Shown here piece by piece: positions 32,950 through 41,140 of a stretch of DNA of 64,000 nucleotides. The stretch's first letter is position 1; each line of letters begins with the position of its first letter. This DNA is from SICU01 sp964408235 (GTDB taxonomy: Archaea > Nanobdellota > Nanobdellia > Pacearchaeales > GW2011-AR1): the NCBI GenBank assembly GCA_964408235.1, contig CAYOYN010000001.1, forward strand, positions 62,001 to 126,000. Direction: 5' to 3'. The position numbers and the translations under genes are program-made. The notes under the pieces were generated by a model. The model did not search any database and was not told where the DNA came from. It saw nothing but the letters and a program-made list of their open reading frames with translations.

Positions 32950-33495
32950 TTATTTATTTTTTATATTCCACAATTGCTTAGTATATCCTCTTTCTTCACA
33001 ATCTTTCTCACTAAACCCTAAAGCTTCTCTAACTTCTGCAACTTTCTTCCTAGCAAGATTAATATCTTTTTGAGGGCACAAAAACTCTAGTTCTAAAAAC
33101 CAACCCAATCTTTTAACATAATTCAACTCAATATTCACTCCATTTTTAGTCTTATAGAGTTCAGTGGTTTTTTCTTTATGCAACCATTTTCTAAAACCAA
33201 AATCTTTTATCAAATCGAAAAAACCTTTAACATCAGATATTTGAAATTGAACTTCTTTTTTTGCATGAATTCCATTAACTAAACTAATTCTTTTTTTGAA
33301 GTTCACCTCCCTGACCTTTCCCATGTCTCTTACACGTAAACTCTTTTCAGGGTATTGAAAATATTCTAAGGTGTAATAATCATCTTTTTTTTCTTGTTTT
33401 TTAACAAATTTTGCAATCCTTTTTATTCTAGACCTCACAGAATTCAAATCTTTTTGTTTGAAAGGTATCTTAGTCTCAACTTCAATCCAACTCAT
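32950..33495 (-). CDS. CYTH-domain protein (class IV adenylate cyclase-like)
   Basis: The 181-residue CYTH protein has the ExExK signature at the N-terminus (IEVETK, Glu5-Glu7-Lys9), KSLRVRDMG, then VNFKKR, and charged strands around a tunnel (VNIELNYVKRLGWFLELEF). Family members act as class IV adenylate cyclases or as triphosphatases. It most resembles the CyaB group. The substrate cannot be told from the sequence. It abuts the stop of the preceding plus-strand gene. Confidence 0.88.
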   Translation of the reverse strand: MSWIEVETKIPFKQKDLNSVRSRIKRIAKFVKKQEKKDDYYTLEYFQYPEKSLRVRDMGKVREVNFKKRISLVNGIHAKKEVQFQISDVKGFFDLIKDFGFRKWLHKEKTTELYKTKNGVNIELNYVKRLGWFLELEFLCPQKDINLARKKVAEVREALGFSEKDCEERGYTKQLWNIKNK

Positions 33496-33535
33496 AAATC
33501 ATCACATTAGGTAATTGAAATTATTCTTTTTAAAA

Positions 33536-34096
33536 CTAGCTCCCGTAGATATAATATGGTTGTCCAGTTCCATATTCAAAACAAGTTACTTGAGGGCTAG
33601 TGCTAGGACATATAGTTTCACTTTTACCGACAACAGCACTAACAGTTACATAAGCAGGTATGTAGCTAGTAACATTTCTTATTAATGCATCATCGCTCTC
33701 GTATTCCACAAGGTCAGAGTAGTTTGTATCAACATTGAAAATGTCTCCGATCTTTAGGTTTACAGGTTCTTCTAGATGGGTTTGTCCATTGGAGTCTAAA
33801 ACTGAAAATCTTATTCCCTTTACTTCTTTGCCACCAGGCAAGCGTTCAACATTTAGAAGGATTGATATTCCAGGCTCTTCGGGAAAAAATGTGTTTACGA
33901 TATAAAGAGGAAGCACAACACAAGAATTTAATTTCAAATCTATTCCAAGGCAAGAAGCAGAATCGTTTGAAGTACTCTTATCTATGCTTCTTAAGAAAGC
34001 CCCTATTAATATTGAAGCTCCAACAACTGTCAATAAAATTATCAAACTATAAGATACAATGGAGCCTATTCCTTTTCTTTTCATCTTAAGATACAT
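33536..34096 (-). CDS. Type IV pilin-like protein (class III signal peptide)
   Basis: The 186-residue secreted protein has a short positively charged leader (MKRKG, the peptidase site) before the hydrophobic helix GSIVSYSLIILLTVVGASILIGAF. The rest is a beta-rich globular domain with two or three disulfide-capable cysteines. The ATG at 34084 (MKRKGIGS) may be the true start, as it gives a typical pilin leader and lies 1 nt after the upstream pilin stop; the ATG at 34096 overlaps that gene by 11 nt. Confidence 0.75.
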   Translation of the reverse strand: MYLKMKRKGIGSIVSYSLIILLTVVGASILIGAFLRSIDKSTSNDSASCLGIDLKLNSCVVLPLYIVNTFFPEEPGISILLNVERLPGGKEVKGIRFSVLDSNGQTHLEEPVNLKIGDIFNVDTNYSDLVEYESDDALIRNVTSYIPAYVTVSAVVGKSETICPSTSPQVTCFEYGTGQPYYIYGS

Positions 34097-34838
34097 ATTC
34101 CGGAGCGCCTCCAGTTATAGGATTATACTGACAGCATACAGTTAAGTTTCCAGGAGGAAGCCCTGTAGGTTGTCCGAGAGCATTAACCAAGTGGCCAAGA
34201 GAATCAAATTGATAATTAGGATCTCCACCATTATAACATTGACTTGTGTTTACTGGGTGTTGACAGCAATTGTCTGCTCTTCTATTATAACTAAAAGTCT
34301 CTAAGCCTGGATTAAATGTGGAGTTGGAGACCGCTCCGAAAGGCAATTCTGTTGAAATTATCGGACATGAAGCAATTTTAGATGTAATCGGACATACATC
34401 CATTTTAGGACCTATAAGCGCTGCAACTTTAACAGTTCCAGGATAAACTGGGATAGGTATGCCTTCAAAAGGTTGTGTAAATCTTATACTTCCTAATTCT
34501 TCAAGACCTTGAGAAGAAACAGATCTATCTTCAGTACCGCTAATTCCATTAGGATCTTCAAAAATAAATCTTAGAGCGCTAACATTTCCTTTTCCAATAT
34601 TTCTTTTAAGAAGTAAATCTGCCTCAAAATAATTCCACCCCTTTTCATATCCACAAGTATGAACTGCCTGACAACTAATAACCTCTAAGTCTACAGTTAA
34701 ACAGTCAGGGTCTATGACCTCACTTTTAGCATCATTGACATTTCTAGATACAAATGCCCATAATAATGATGCTCCAACAATTGTCCCTAAAACCAAGAGC
34801 GAAACACCAATTACCGAACTAAGCCCCCTCTTATTCAT
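34086..34838 (-). CDS. Type IV pilin-like protein (class III signal peptide)
   Basis: The 250-residue protein starts MNKRG followed by a hydrophobic helix (LSSVIGVSLLVLGTIVGASLLWAF), as in archaeal adhesion pilins. The exposed part has about ten cysteines, including a CCQHPV / CCQYNP-type Cys-rich C-terminal region. I use the ATG at 34838, not the TTG at 34844; TTATTTATATA at 34858-34868 is 26 nt upstream of it. It forms a unit with the pilin at 33536. Confidence 0.75.
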   Translation of the reverse strand: MNKRGLSSVIGVSLLVLGTIVGASLLWAFVSRNVNDAKSEVIDPDCLTVDLEVISCQAVHTCGYEKGWNYFEADLLLKRNIGKGNVSALRFIFEDPNGISGTEDRSVSSQGLEELGSIRFTQPFEGIPIPVYPGTVKVAALIGPKMDVCPITSKIASCPIISTELPFGAVSNSTFNPGLETFSYNRRADNCCQHPVNTSQCYNGGDPNYQFDSLGHLVNALGQPTGLPPGNLTVCCQYNPITGGAPEYVS

Positions 34839-34968
34839 TAACAAAAGAATCTTTTCCTGTATATAAATAATGCTAATTACATAGTTATATATACCCTCGG
34901 AAATGGGTGACTTAGTTATAAACCATATAAGGCTTTGAAAAATCCTTTTTTATATATAATCAAAGCCA

Positions 34969-35169
34969 ATGAATAATAGAAGAAATAATTTTTTTAGAAA
35001 AATGGACACAACAAGAGAGTGTTCATGTGGTAGAACTCTGAAACAAAAGAAAAGAGTAAATTATCCATTTGGAAGAAATTCATCCCCTATAACAAAAAAA
35101 TTCTATAATTGCTCTAGTTGTAATAAAACATTGCAACCTTTAGTAAAAGAAGCTAGAAAATTAATCTAA
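34969..35169 (+). CDS. Small zinc-ribbon-like protein
   Basis: The 66-residue basic protein has two CxC/CxxC knuckles (CSCGRTLKQKK and YNCSSCNKT), a possible zinc ribbon, and no membrane segment. It lies between pilin genes and faces the next pilin gene. A TTATATATA stretch near 34954-34962 would be only 10 nt from the ATG, so promoter placement is unclear. Possible nucleic-acid-binding regulator (inference). Confidence 0.55.
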   Translation: MNNRRNNFFRKMDTTRECSCGRTLKQKKRVNYPFGRNSSPITKKFYNCSSCNKTLQPLVKEARKLI

Positions 35170-35218
35170 CCCCTTTCTTAATAAAAATTTTAAAAAATAA
35201 AATAAAAATAAATCTACT

Positions 35219-35647
35219 TTAACAGTTTACAGGTTGTGAAGTAACTTGACACAATTGTCCTCCACTTCTCAATACTGTATTTACTGATACTGGTGCAGCC
35301 ATTGTAGGGTTAACTCCAGTAACTGTTGTAGTACCAAGTTCTGTCAATGTAGTTATTCCGCTTGTAACAACTTCCGTGTTTCCGCTAGCATCTTCGAACA
35401 ATAACTCTATGCTCTCAAATGTTCCGGATCCAGGATTCCTCTTAACGACTACATTATAGTTTCCACCGCTAGGTGTACAACTAACAGGTTCTACGCTCAC
35501 TGTAAAACAATCAGCTTGAACGCCGGCAGCTCCTTTATCGATTGTTGGTTTAACAACAGACCAGATAACAGCAATTCCGACAATTACCAGAAGTACTATG
35601 AGGACATTAGCGACTACTTCGCTTACTCCTTTTTTTGAATTAAACAT
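35219..35647 (-). CDS. Type IV pilin-like protein (major pilin candidate)
   Basis: The 142-residue protein begins MFNSKKG, then the hydrophobic helix VSEVVANVLIVLLVIVGIAVIWSVV, the best class III signal peptide in the window. The mature beta domain has three or four cysteines that probably form disulfides. A strong Shine-Dalgarno (AAAGGAGG, 35657-35664) lies 9 nt before the ATG at 35647 and only 3 nt before the ATG at 35653, so I choose the former. Small size and strong RBS suggest an abundant pilin. Confidence 0.8.
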   Translation of the reverse strand: MFNSKKGVSEVVANVLIVLLVIVGIAVIWSVVKPTIDKGAAGVQADCFTVSVEPVSCTPSGGNYNVVVKRNPGSGTFESIELLFEDASGNTEVVTSGITTLTELGTTTVTGVNPTMAAPVSVNTVLRSGGQLCQVTSQPVNC

Positions 35648-35656
35648 TCTCATAAA

Positions 35657-35664
35657 CCTCCTTT
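35657..35664 (-). promoter_or_regulatory. Strong Shine-Dalgarno of the small pilin
   Basis: AAAGGAGG is the best anti-16S match seen in the window. Spacing of 9 nt selects the ATG at 35647 as the start. Confidence 0.7.
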
Positions 35665-35695
35665 ACCACTATGGAATATCAAAAGACTTTATAAA

Positions 35696-35971
35696 TTATT
35701 CGTCTAATGACAAGAAACCTTTGGATACTAACTCTTCAATAGAATATCTTTTTTTCCCATCACAAAAATTTGCCGAATTTTCAAGCAATAACTTATTTCT
35801 TCTGTTCTCGTAAAACTCTGCAAAACCAACGCCTGAACAAATTAAAAAGTAAGCTGCTCCAATAAGATACGGAATAGACCTTTCATGAATTGAAGAACTC
35901 ATCATAAAAGGTCCTCCAGCAGTAGATATCCCTACAGTTAAAGCAGCGCCCAAATATTTCTTATTAACCAT
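35696..35971 (-). CDS. Small membrane protein
   Basis: The 91-residue protein has two transmembrane segments (about residues 7-25 and 33-52) and a charged C-terminal tail (KRYSIEELVSKGFLSLDE) that is probably cytoplasmic. It is not recognised. It lies 18 nt after the gltX stop on the same strand and may be read through from it. Confidence 0.5.
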   Translation of the reverse strand: MVNKKYLGAALTVGISTAGGPFMMSSSIHERSIPYLIGAAYFLICSGVGFAEFYENRRNKLLLENSANFCDGKKRYSIEELVSKGFLSLDE

Positions 35972-35989
35972 TTCAAATAAATCGTTTAA

Positions 35990-37666
35990 TTAAGGATGTG
36001 CAAACCAATATTCTGCAATTCCATCTTTAACAGAATCAAATCTTACAAAGCCAAATCTTTCAAATTGAATAATTGTCCCAGTTTTAACTTTAGCTGCGTT
36101 AGGTTCACAAAATCCTTCGATCCATTCTCCTTCAGGCATTAATATTCTAGTCTTAACCGCTCCAACAGAAACCCAGTTTATTTTAGGGATTTTTTTATTT
36201 TCAATAGTTGTTACCTCAGTTTTGTTTCCAACTTTAACATTGAATAAGTGCAACAACCTAACTTCATTTCCCTTATGTTTCTCAAAATCTTTACCTGAAA
36301 TAACTATATCATCACTGACTAAAACCTCTCTAGTATCTTCAGGCCTATCAGGATGATTAGGCACAACTACCTTGCCTATTCCTTTCATATCCTCATTAGA
36401 AATATTCAATTTTTTAGGATTTTCAACAAAAGAATAACGCAATGTTTCTGCATCTATCATTTGTCTATTAATCGCATAAAGTGCTTCAATCGGAACAACA
36501 ATATCCTGTTTATTCAACCCAATTCTCTTCACAAATTCTCTGATAGATTCTGGTTTTATTCCTCGGCGAGCTAGAGATTGCACTGACCAAGTTCGGGGGT
36601 CATCCCAACCACTAAATTGTCCTGAAGTAACTTCTTTTTGTGCCTTAGACTTAGATAATGTCCCTCCAACGCCTTCAAGTCTGACTTTTCCACAATGTAT
36701 CAAAACTGGATGTTTCCACTTAAATAAATCCCAAATGTATTTTTCCATATCTGACTCAATCATCAAATCGTTACCTCTTATGATGTGAGTTATTCCCAAA
36801 AGATGGTCATCGATTGCCCAAGTCATTTCTAATGAGGGCCATACGCGATATTTTGTTCCAACTCTAGGATGAGGTCTATCAGCAATTTTAAACAAAACCC
36901 TATCTCTAAAAGCAGGATTAGGATGTTGCATATCAGTCTTTAATCTTAAAGATGCTTCTCCTTCCTTAACTCTAGGCTCAAACATTTCCTTCCATCGAGC
37001 TTTCACAATACCAATTGGATATTGTCTGCATGAACATTCACGTGCTTCAGCCCTATTTTTTCTTAATTCTTCAGTTTTACAATAACAAACATATGCCTTA
37101 TTCATTTCAATTAACTTTTCAGCATACTCATAATAAATTTCAAGCCTATCCGATTTATAGTAAGTTTTTTTAGTTTCAACGCCTAGCCATTTGAATCCTT
37201 GTGGAATTAAATCATAGCTATCCTTCATAAGAGCTTTTTCGGCACTTCCTATGGTATCATCCATTACAAGAAGCAAATCAGCATTATATTTTTCAGCATA
37301 AAGAGCATTAAGCAAAAAAGTCTTAGCATTCCCTAAGTGTAATGCACCAGAAGGAAATGGAGCAAGTCTCAAAACCATTTTCTTTCCAATTTCGCTAGGA
37401 GGCAATTCAGGCAATTCGTAATCTTCAGTTTTATCATGCTTTTTCACAACATCATCCATTTTAGAAAACAGTTCTTCTCTTTGTTTTTCATTCATAGAGT
37501 TAACATCAGAAACAATCTTTGCAATATCCTTTACAATTAATGGAATTTCCTTTCTGTCAAGCCCATGCTGGAATAATTTAGTAAGCACTCTTCCAGCGTC
37601 AGCCTTGCCATGCTCCATAGCATTTTGTAATGCGTATGCAAGTATTTCTTTAGAAAAGTCTTTCAT
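35990..37666 (-). CDS. gltX: Glutamyl-tRNA synthetase, archaeal type
   Basis: The 558-residue class I synthetase has the archaeal/eukaryotic architecture. An N-terminal helical extension (about 1-95) precedes LRLAPFPSGALHLGN with the HIGH-type HLGN, the catalytic core with IRGNDLM, LSKSK as the KMSKS motif, and a beta-barrel anticodon domain. In archaea this enzyme is usually non-discriminating, charging tRNA-Gln for later amidation. The N-terminal helical segment is of the type found in archaeal and eukaryotic members. Confidence 0.95.
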   Translation of the reverse strand: MKDFSKEILAYALQNAMEHGKADAGRVLTKLFQHGLDRKEIPLIVKDIAKIVSDVNSMNEKQREELFSKMDDVVKKHDKTEDYELPELPPSEIGKKMVLRLAPFPSGALHLGNAKTFLLNALYAEKYNADLLLVMDDTIGSAEKALMKDSYDLIPQGFKWLGVETKKTYYKSDRLEIYYEYAEKLIEMNKAYVCYCKTEELRKNRAEARECSCRQYPIGIVKARWKEMFEPRVKEGEASLRLKTDMQHPNPAFRDRVLFKIADRPHPRVGTKYRVWPSLEMTWAIDDHLLGITHIIRGNDLMIESDMEKYIWDLFKWKHPVLIHCGKVRLEGVGGTLSKSKAQKEVTSGQFSGWDDPRTWSVQSLARRGIKPESIREFVKRIGLNKQDIVVPIEALYAINRQMIDAETLRYSFVENPKKLNISNEDMKGIGKVVVPNHPDRPEDTREVLVSDDIVISGKDFEKHKGNEVRLLHLFNVKVGNKTEVTTIENKKIPKINWVSVGAVKTRILMPEGEWIEGFCEPNAAKVKTGTIIQFERFGFVRFDSVKDGIAEYWFAHP

Positions 37667-37696
37667 ACAAATTTGACTATTATTAGCTATTTAAAA

Positions 37697-37903
37697 TTAC
37701 CTTCTGCTTTTATCAGAAATTTTAACCCATGATATTTCTTGATCGGATATTCTCTTTTCTAAATTAGGACCATCTTCTCTTGAAATAACTTCCGCGTTAT
37801 TAAAAAACAAACCATATGTTCCAAGAGCAATAGAAAAAAACACTATGGATAAATCAATTGAATAATTATTCCTGCTTTGATAAGGATTATTACCCTTAAG
37901 CAT
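37697..37903 (-). CDS. Small single-TM hypothetical protein
   Basis: The 68-residue protein has one hydrophobic helix (about residues 15-33) and a charged tail ending KISDKSRR. I use the ATG at 37903 rather than a TTG at 37912 because TATATAAA near 37925-37932 is centred about 26 nt upstream. It is not recognised. Confidence 0.45.
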   Translation of the reverse strand: MLKGNNPYQSRNNYSIDLSIVFFSIALGTYGLFFNNAEVISREDGPNLEKRISDQEISWVKISDKSRR

Positions 37904-37932
37904 AATTAACAAAATACGAGATTGTATATAAA

Positions 37933-39957
37933 TTATTCTAAAGGAGATCCAGAGAATGAACTGTTACTCGCTTTTCCAGGAATTTCAGAACCTAGGTACG
38001 CAGGTAGCCCTGAAAAACCTCCTCCGTAAATTGAATGGTGTCCTTCAGGATTAATCGGGCCTAATCCTCCGAAATATCCTCCATCATTTAAGATAGCGTT
38101 ATTCCAATAAGCACTTCCATCCATACTAGCACCCATGGAATAAACTGGAGCAGTCAATCCTGAAAGAGATTCAGTAACAGGGGTCTTACTCATTCCAAGT
38201 CCGCCTTGACGAGAAAACCAATCTCCGGTTTCAATCGCTTTCTTTACATTCCTAAAATTATGCCCCCAATCTTTATTGTTAAGTATTTCATCAATAGGGA
38301 CATTACCCATTCCAATAGGCAATTCAGCATCTTCAAAACCAAGGTTATCTGCAATATGCATGTGTTTTACATATGGAGCAATAGTTCCTGCTTGTCCAAT
38401 AACATCTTGTTTATTGTATCCCCACTTCTGGATAGAATTAATGTGTCCAACATCCCAAGTTGCACCTATTATTTGCTCTGCTTGTTTTTTAGCTTCATTT
38501 TGAGACAATCCTAATCCCCCCTTTTCTTTAGGAGCACTAGCCTTATCAACAAATTTTCTTCTTGCTTCGATTACTAAATCTTTTAGTTCTTCCGCTCTTG
38601 TCAATCCGCTCATCCCAGCAGGAGGGTTTTCAATACTTATTACTCCAGGAGCACGATTATGAGCCTTAGCGTTTTGCAAAGCATGAATAGCGACATTTGC
38701 AAATGTCTCAGAACTTTTATCAATCGCAAATTCTCTAAGGGGTCTATAAATATTCGGCCTTACATCTTCTTCTTTCAAAAGCCTGGTGCCTTGAGTAATT
38801 TTATTCTGGATCTCCATAAAATTATATTCTTTTTCAAACTTCTTGAAAGTTTCACTTAGATCTTTGGAATAATTATTTAGTTTTTCCAAAGCTTTCTTTT
38901 TTCTTTCAGCTTCCTCTTTTTTATTTTCAGCTTGAGCTTTTTTAAAAGATATTTCAGCATCAGTATAAGCTTGATTATATAATTCCTTGAATTGATCATA
39001 AGATTCTTTTATGAAAAATTCTGCATTTTGTAAATTAGTAACTCCTGAATTTATGGCGCGAGCAAGTTCTGGATTTTGTTTTCTTGCTTCTTCCAAATCT
39101 TTTTTATATCTTTCATAATCCGTATTATAAACTTTATATCCTTCAAACAAACCTCCTACAGATTCTGGAGAAATAGATTTTATTTTAGAGTCTTCTTCTT
39201 TAGCTCCAGTAAGCGCGTCAATAACCTCTCTATTTACTCTTGTGCTATTAACAACAACTGATTCTATCTGACGGTTCCACTTTTCTTTATTAAATTCTTC
39301 AAATCGGCTCACTACACTTTCTTCTTTTTTATCAAAATGATTGTATCTCGCGTTAAATGGTAAAGTCCCTATTTCTCCAGTCCAAGGATTATATACTGAC
39401 ATGCTAACAACTTTTTCTTGAGGACTCCCATCTTTGTTTCTCCCAACAACTACTTTCCTTTCAACTTCAGGCAAATCATTGTTGGAGTGAAAAGTCATTA
39501 CAACTCCTTTTTTATCTTTTTCAGCAGTAGATGAATTCATTTGTTGAGCGAGTTCAACAGCAGCTTTCATTTGTTTCTCAGCTTCAATTCTTTGATCTTC
39601 AGACCAATTCCCTCTAGAAAAACCGGTTGATTCAACTAAGGGTCCATGGAATGTTAAGTCTACTCCTGTCAACTTCCTTAATCTATCTATTTCTTTCCAA
39701 TGCTGTTTTGGAATAGAAGCCAAGTGTTTCATTGGTCCACGAGCATTTAATCCCAAACCTGAAACTTCAATATTCTGCGCACCAGTATTTATTTTATCAG
39801 AAACTTTCTTTAATTGATTTGCAGTTAATGGATCAGTAGGATAAGCTATATCTTTAACAGAAGGATGATAAGCATTATCTCCTGTAAATCCACCATAAGG
39901 TTTCTCAAAACTATATTTTGAACCGTTTACAGGATAAAAAGTTTCGTAACTAGCCAT
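37933..39957 (-). CDS. Xylose-isomerase-like TIM-barrel protein with large coiled-coil insert
   Basis: The 674-residue protein is built on a sugar-isomerase/endonuclease IV-type TIM barrel. NIEVSGLG, DLTFHGPLVESTG, GVVMTFHSN, GVISIENPPAGM, ATWDVGHINSI, KHMHIADN and LPIGMGNVPIDEIL line the barrel and supply metal-binding His/Glu/Asp. Between the third and fourth strands lies an insert of about 220 residues, largely charged coiled coil (about 270-400). The C-terminal 80 residues are Gly/Ser/Tyr-rich. It could be a nuclease or isomerase; the insert is not typical of either. A GAGGTG Shine-Dalgarno (39962-39967) precedes the ATG. Confidence 0.7.
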   Translation of the reverse strand: MASYETFYPVNGSKYSFEKPYGGFTGDNAYHPSVKDIAYPTDPLTANQLKKVSDKINTGAQNIEVSGLGLNARGPMKHLASIPKQHWKEIDRLRKLTGVDLTFHGPLVESTGFSRGNWSEDQRIEAEKQMKAAVELAQQMNSSTAEKDKKGVVMTFHSNNDLPEVERKVVVGRNKDGSPQEKVVSMSVYNPWTGEIGTLPFNARYNHFDKKEESVVSRFEEFNKEKWNRQIESVVVNSTRVNREVIDALTGAKEEDSKIKSISPESVGGLFEGYKVYNTDYERYKKDLEEARKQNPELARAINSGVTNLQNAEFFIKESYDQFKELYNQAYTDAEISFKKAQAENKKEEAERKKKALEKLNNYSKDLSETFKKFEKEYNFMEIQNKITQGTRLLKEEDVRPNIYRPLREFAIDKSSETFANVAIHALQNAKAHNRAPGVISIENPPAGMSGLTRAEELKDLVIEARRKFVDKASAPKEKGGLGLSQNEAKKQAEQIIGATWDVGHINSIQKWGYNKQDVIGQAGTIAPYVKHMHIADNLGFEDAELPIGMGNVPIDEILNNKDWGHNFRNVKKAIETGDWFSRQGGLGMSKTPVTESLSGLTAPVYSMGASMDGSAYWNNAILNDGGYFGGLGPINPEGHHSIYGGGFSGLPAYLGSEIPGKASNSSFSGSPLE

Positions 39958-40002
39958 TTAACACCTCAAGGATATAATCAATTCAGAATATATAAACCTA
40001 AT

Positions 40003-40605
40003 TTATCGTATAATCTGTCTAAACTTCCTAACTATTTTATCAGGGCCTTCTTTCTCAACAATTTCCCATGATCTTTTATAATCTGAAGATACATTTGAAT
40101 TCCACATATCTCTCATTAATCTATCTGCTCCGAAAAAATCTAGATAAAGGGCCATATGCACAGCATTTAAAAAAATATGATCTTTAGTAGTTTTAGTTTC
40201 ACGAGGATATTCATCATCGAGATATTTTTGCCACTTTTCCCATTTTTTATCATTTACATTAGCTTGCAATGTATGAATCAATTCGTGTGTCAAAATATCT
40301 ATTGCATGAGTGATATCATTACATATTTTAATTGTTAAAGGATCTGACATTGGCCTACAAGCTCCTACAATATAACAAGAGATTTCATGATTTTTCCATT
40401 TCAAACCTGAAATACTACTTATTTCTTCTAAGATTTTATTTCCCTCTCTTTTCCAAACAACTTCAAGATCATTCATGAAATTTATTATCTCCATAGGATT
40501 GGGATATTTTTTACCTATTTTTTTTAATAGTTTTTTAAGTTCGTGAGAGTTCCTAAACAAATCATCATAAATGTAAGAATACTTGAATTCAATTTTTGGG
40601 ATCAT
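40003..40605 (-). CDS. Putative zinc metallopeptidase (HExxH)
   Basis: The 200-residue protein has a HELIH motif at residues 107-111 within a hydrophobic helix (AIDILTHELIHTLQA), with a candidate third ligand in the following KDHIFLNAVHMAL helix. There is no signal peptide, so it would act in the cytoplasm. The family is not otherwise recognised. It lies in the block of lineage-specific genes from 37.9 to 44.9 kb. Confidence 0.6.
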   Translation of the reverse strand: MIPKIEFKYSYIYDDLFRNSHELKKLLKKIGKKYPNPMEIINFMNDLEVVWKREGNKILEEISSISGLKWKNHEISCYIVGACRPMSDPLTIKICNDITHAIDILTHELIHTLQANVNDKKWEKWQKYLDDEYPRETKTTKDHIFLNAVHMALYLDFFGADRLMRDMWNSNVSSDYKRSWEIVEKEGPDKIVRKFRQIIR

Positions 40606-40648
40606 CTAAATTAAAAATCAATTCATCTATAAAAACCTTACATAAATT

Positions 40649-41107
40649 TTACATTAAGTTTCTTTTTCTATCTTTACTTTGTCCTTGTTCCCCAGCATAA
40701 TTTCTTTCTTGGTTTTCGCGACTTTCCATCCTATTATCTTGCAAATTCCTATCTTGCCCTAAATTTCTCTCGCCTAAATCTCTAGCCTGGCTCGAAGATT
40801 CAGATGATCCAACCGGAGTATAAGAATTTCCTTTGTAAGAGTTACCTCCTCCAATATATGATGGCCTAAAATTTATTTCTTCCCTGTCTTCCCTAGAAAT
40901 TCTAGTCTGCCTTTCTTCAAAAGTTTCCTGTCTAGATTCGGTTGCCTCTAAAGTGGAAGTCCTGTTATGCCTTACCCGAGAAAAAGAAAGATTATCTAAT
41001 TCCCCATAATCTTCCTCATCTTCAAATTCATCATCAATAGATTCTATTTCCTTAGGAACCTCCTTAATATTAGATTCAATTTTCTTTATTTCTTTTATTT
41101 TAGACAT
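40649..41107 (-). CDS. Disordered, highly charged protein
   Basis: The 152-residue protein is rich in Arg, Glu, Asp, Ser, Asn and Gln and has no hydrophobic core, so it is predicted to be intrinsically disordered. The N-terminus is Lys/Glu-rich and followed by an acidic stretch (DDEFEDEEDYGE); the rest has repeated R-E-x-R/Q segments. It is not recognised. Its position between the metallopeptidase and the 546-residue gene suggests a partner role. Confidence 0.5.
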   Translation of the reverse strand: MSKIKEIKKIESNIKEVPKEIESIDDEFEDEEDYGELDNLSFSRVRHNRTSTLEATESRQETFEERQTRISREDREEINFRPSYIGGGNSYKGNSYTPVGSSESSSQARDLGERNLGQDRNLQDNRMESRENQERNYAGEQGQSKDRKRNLM

Positions 41108-41140
41108 AATCTTAGGCAGAAAGCAAACTTAAATATTTTC

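Noticed and set aside
34905..34940. A very short frame beginning ATGGGTGAC between pilin and zinc-ribbon genes.
   Set aside because: Eleven codons, without promoter spacing or conservation evidence.
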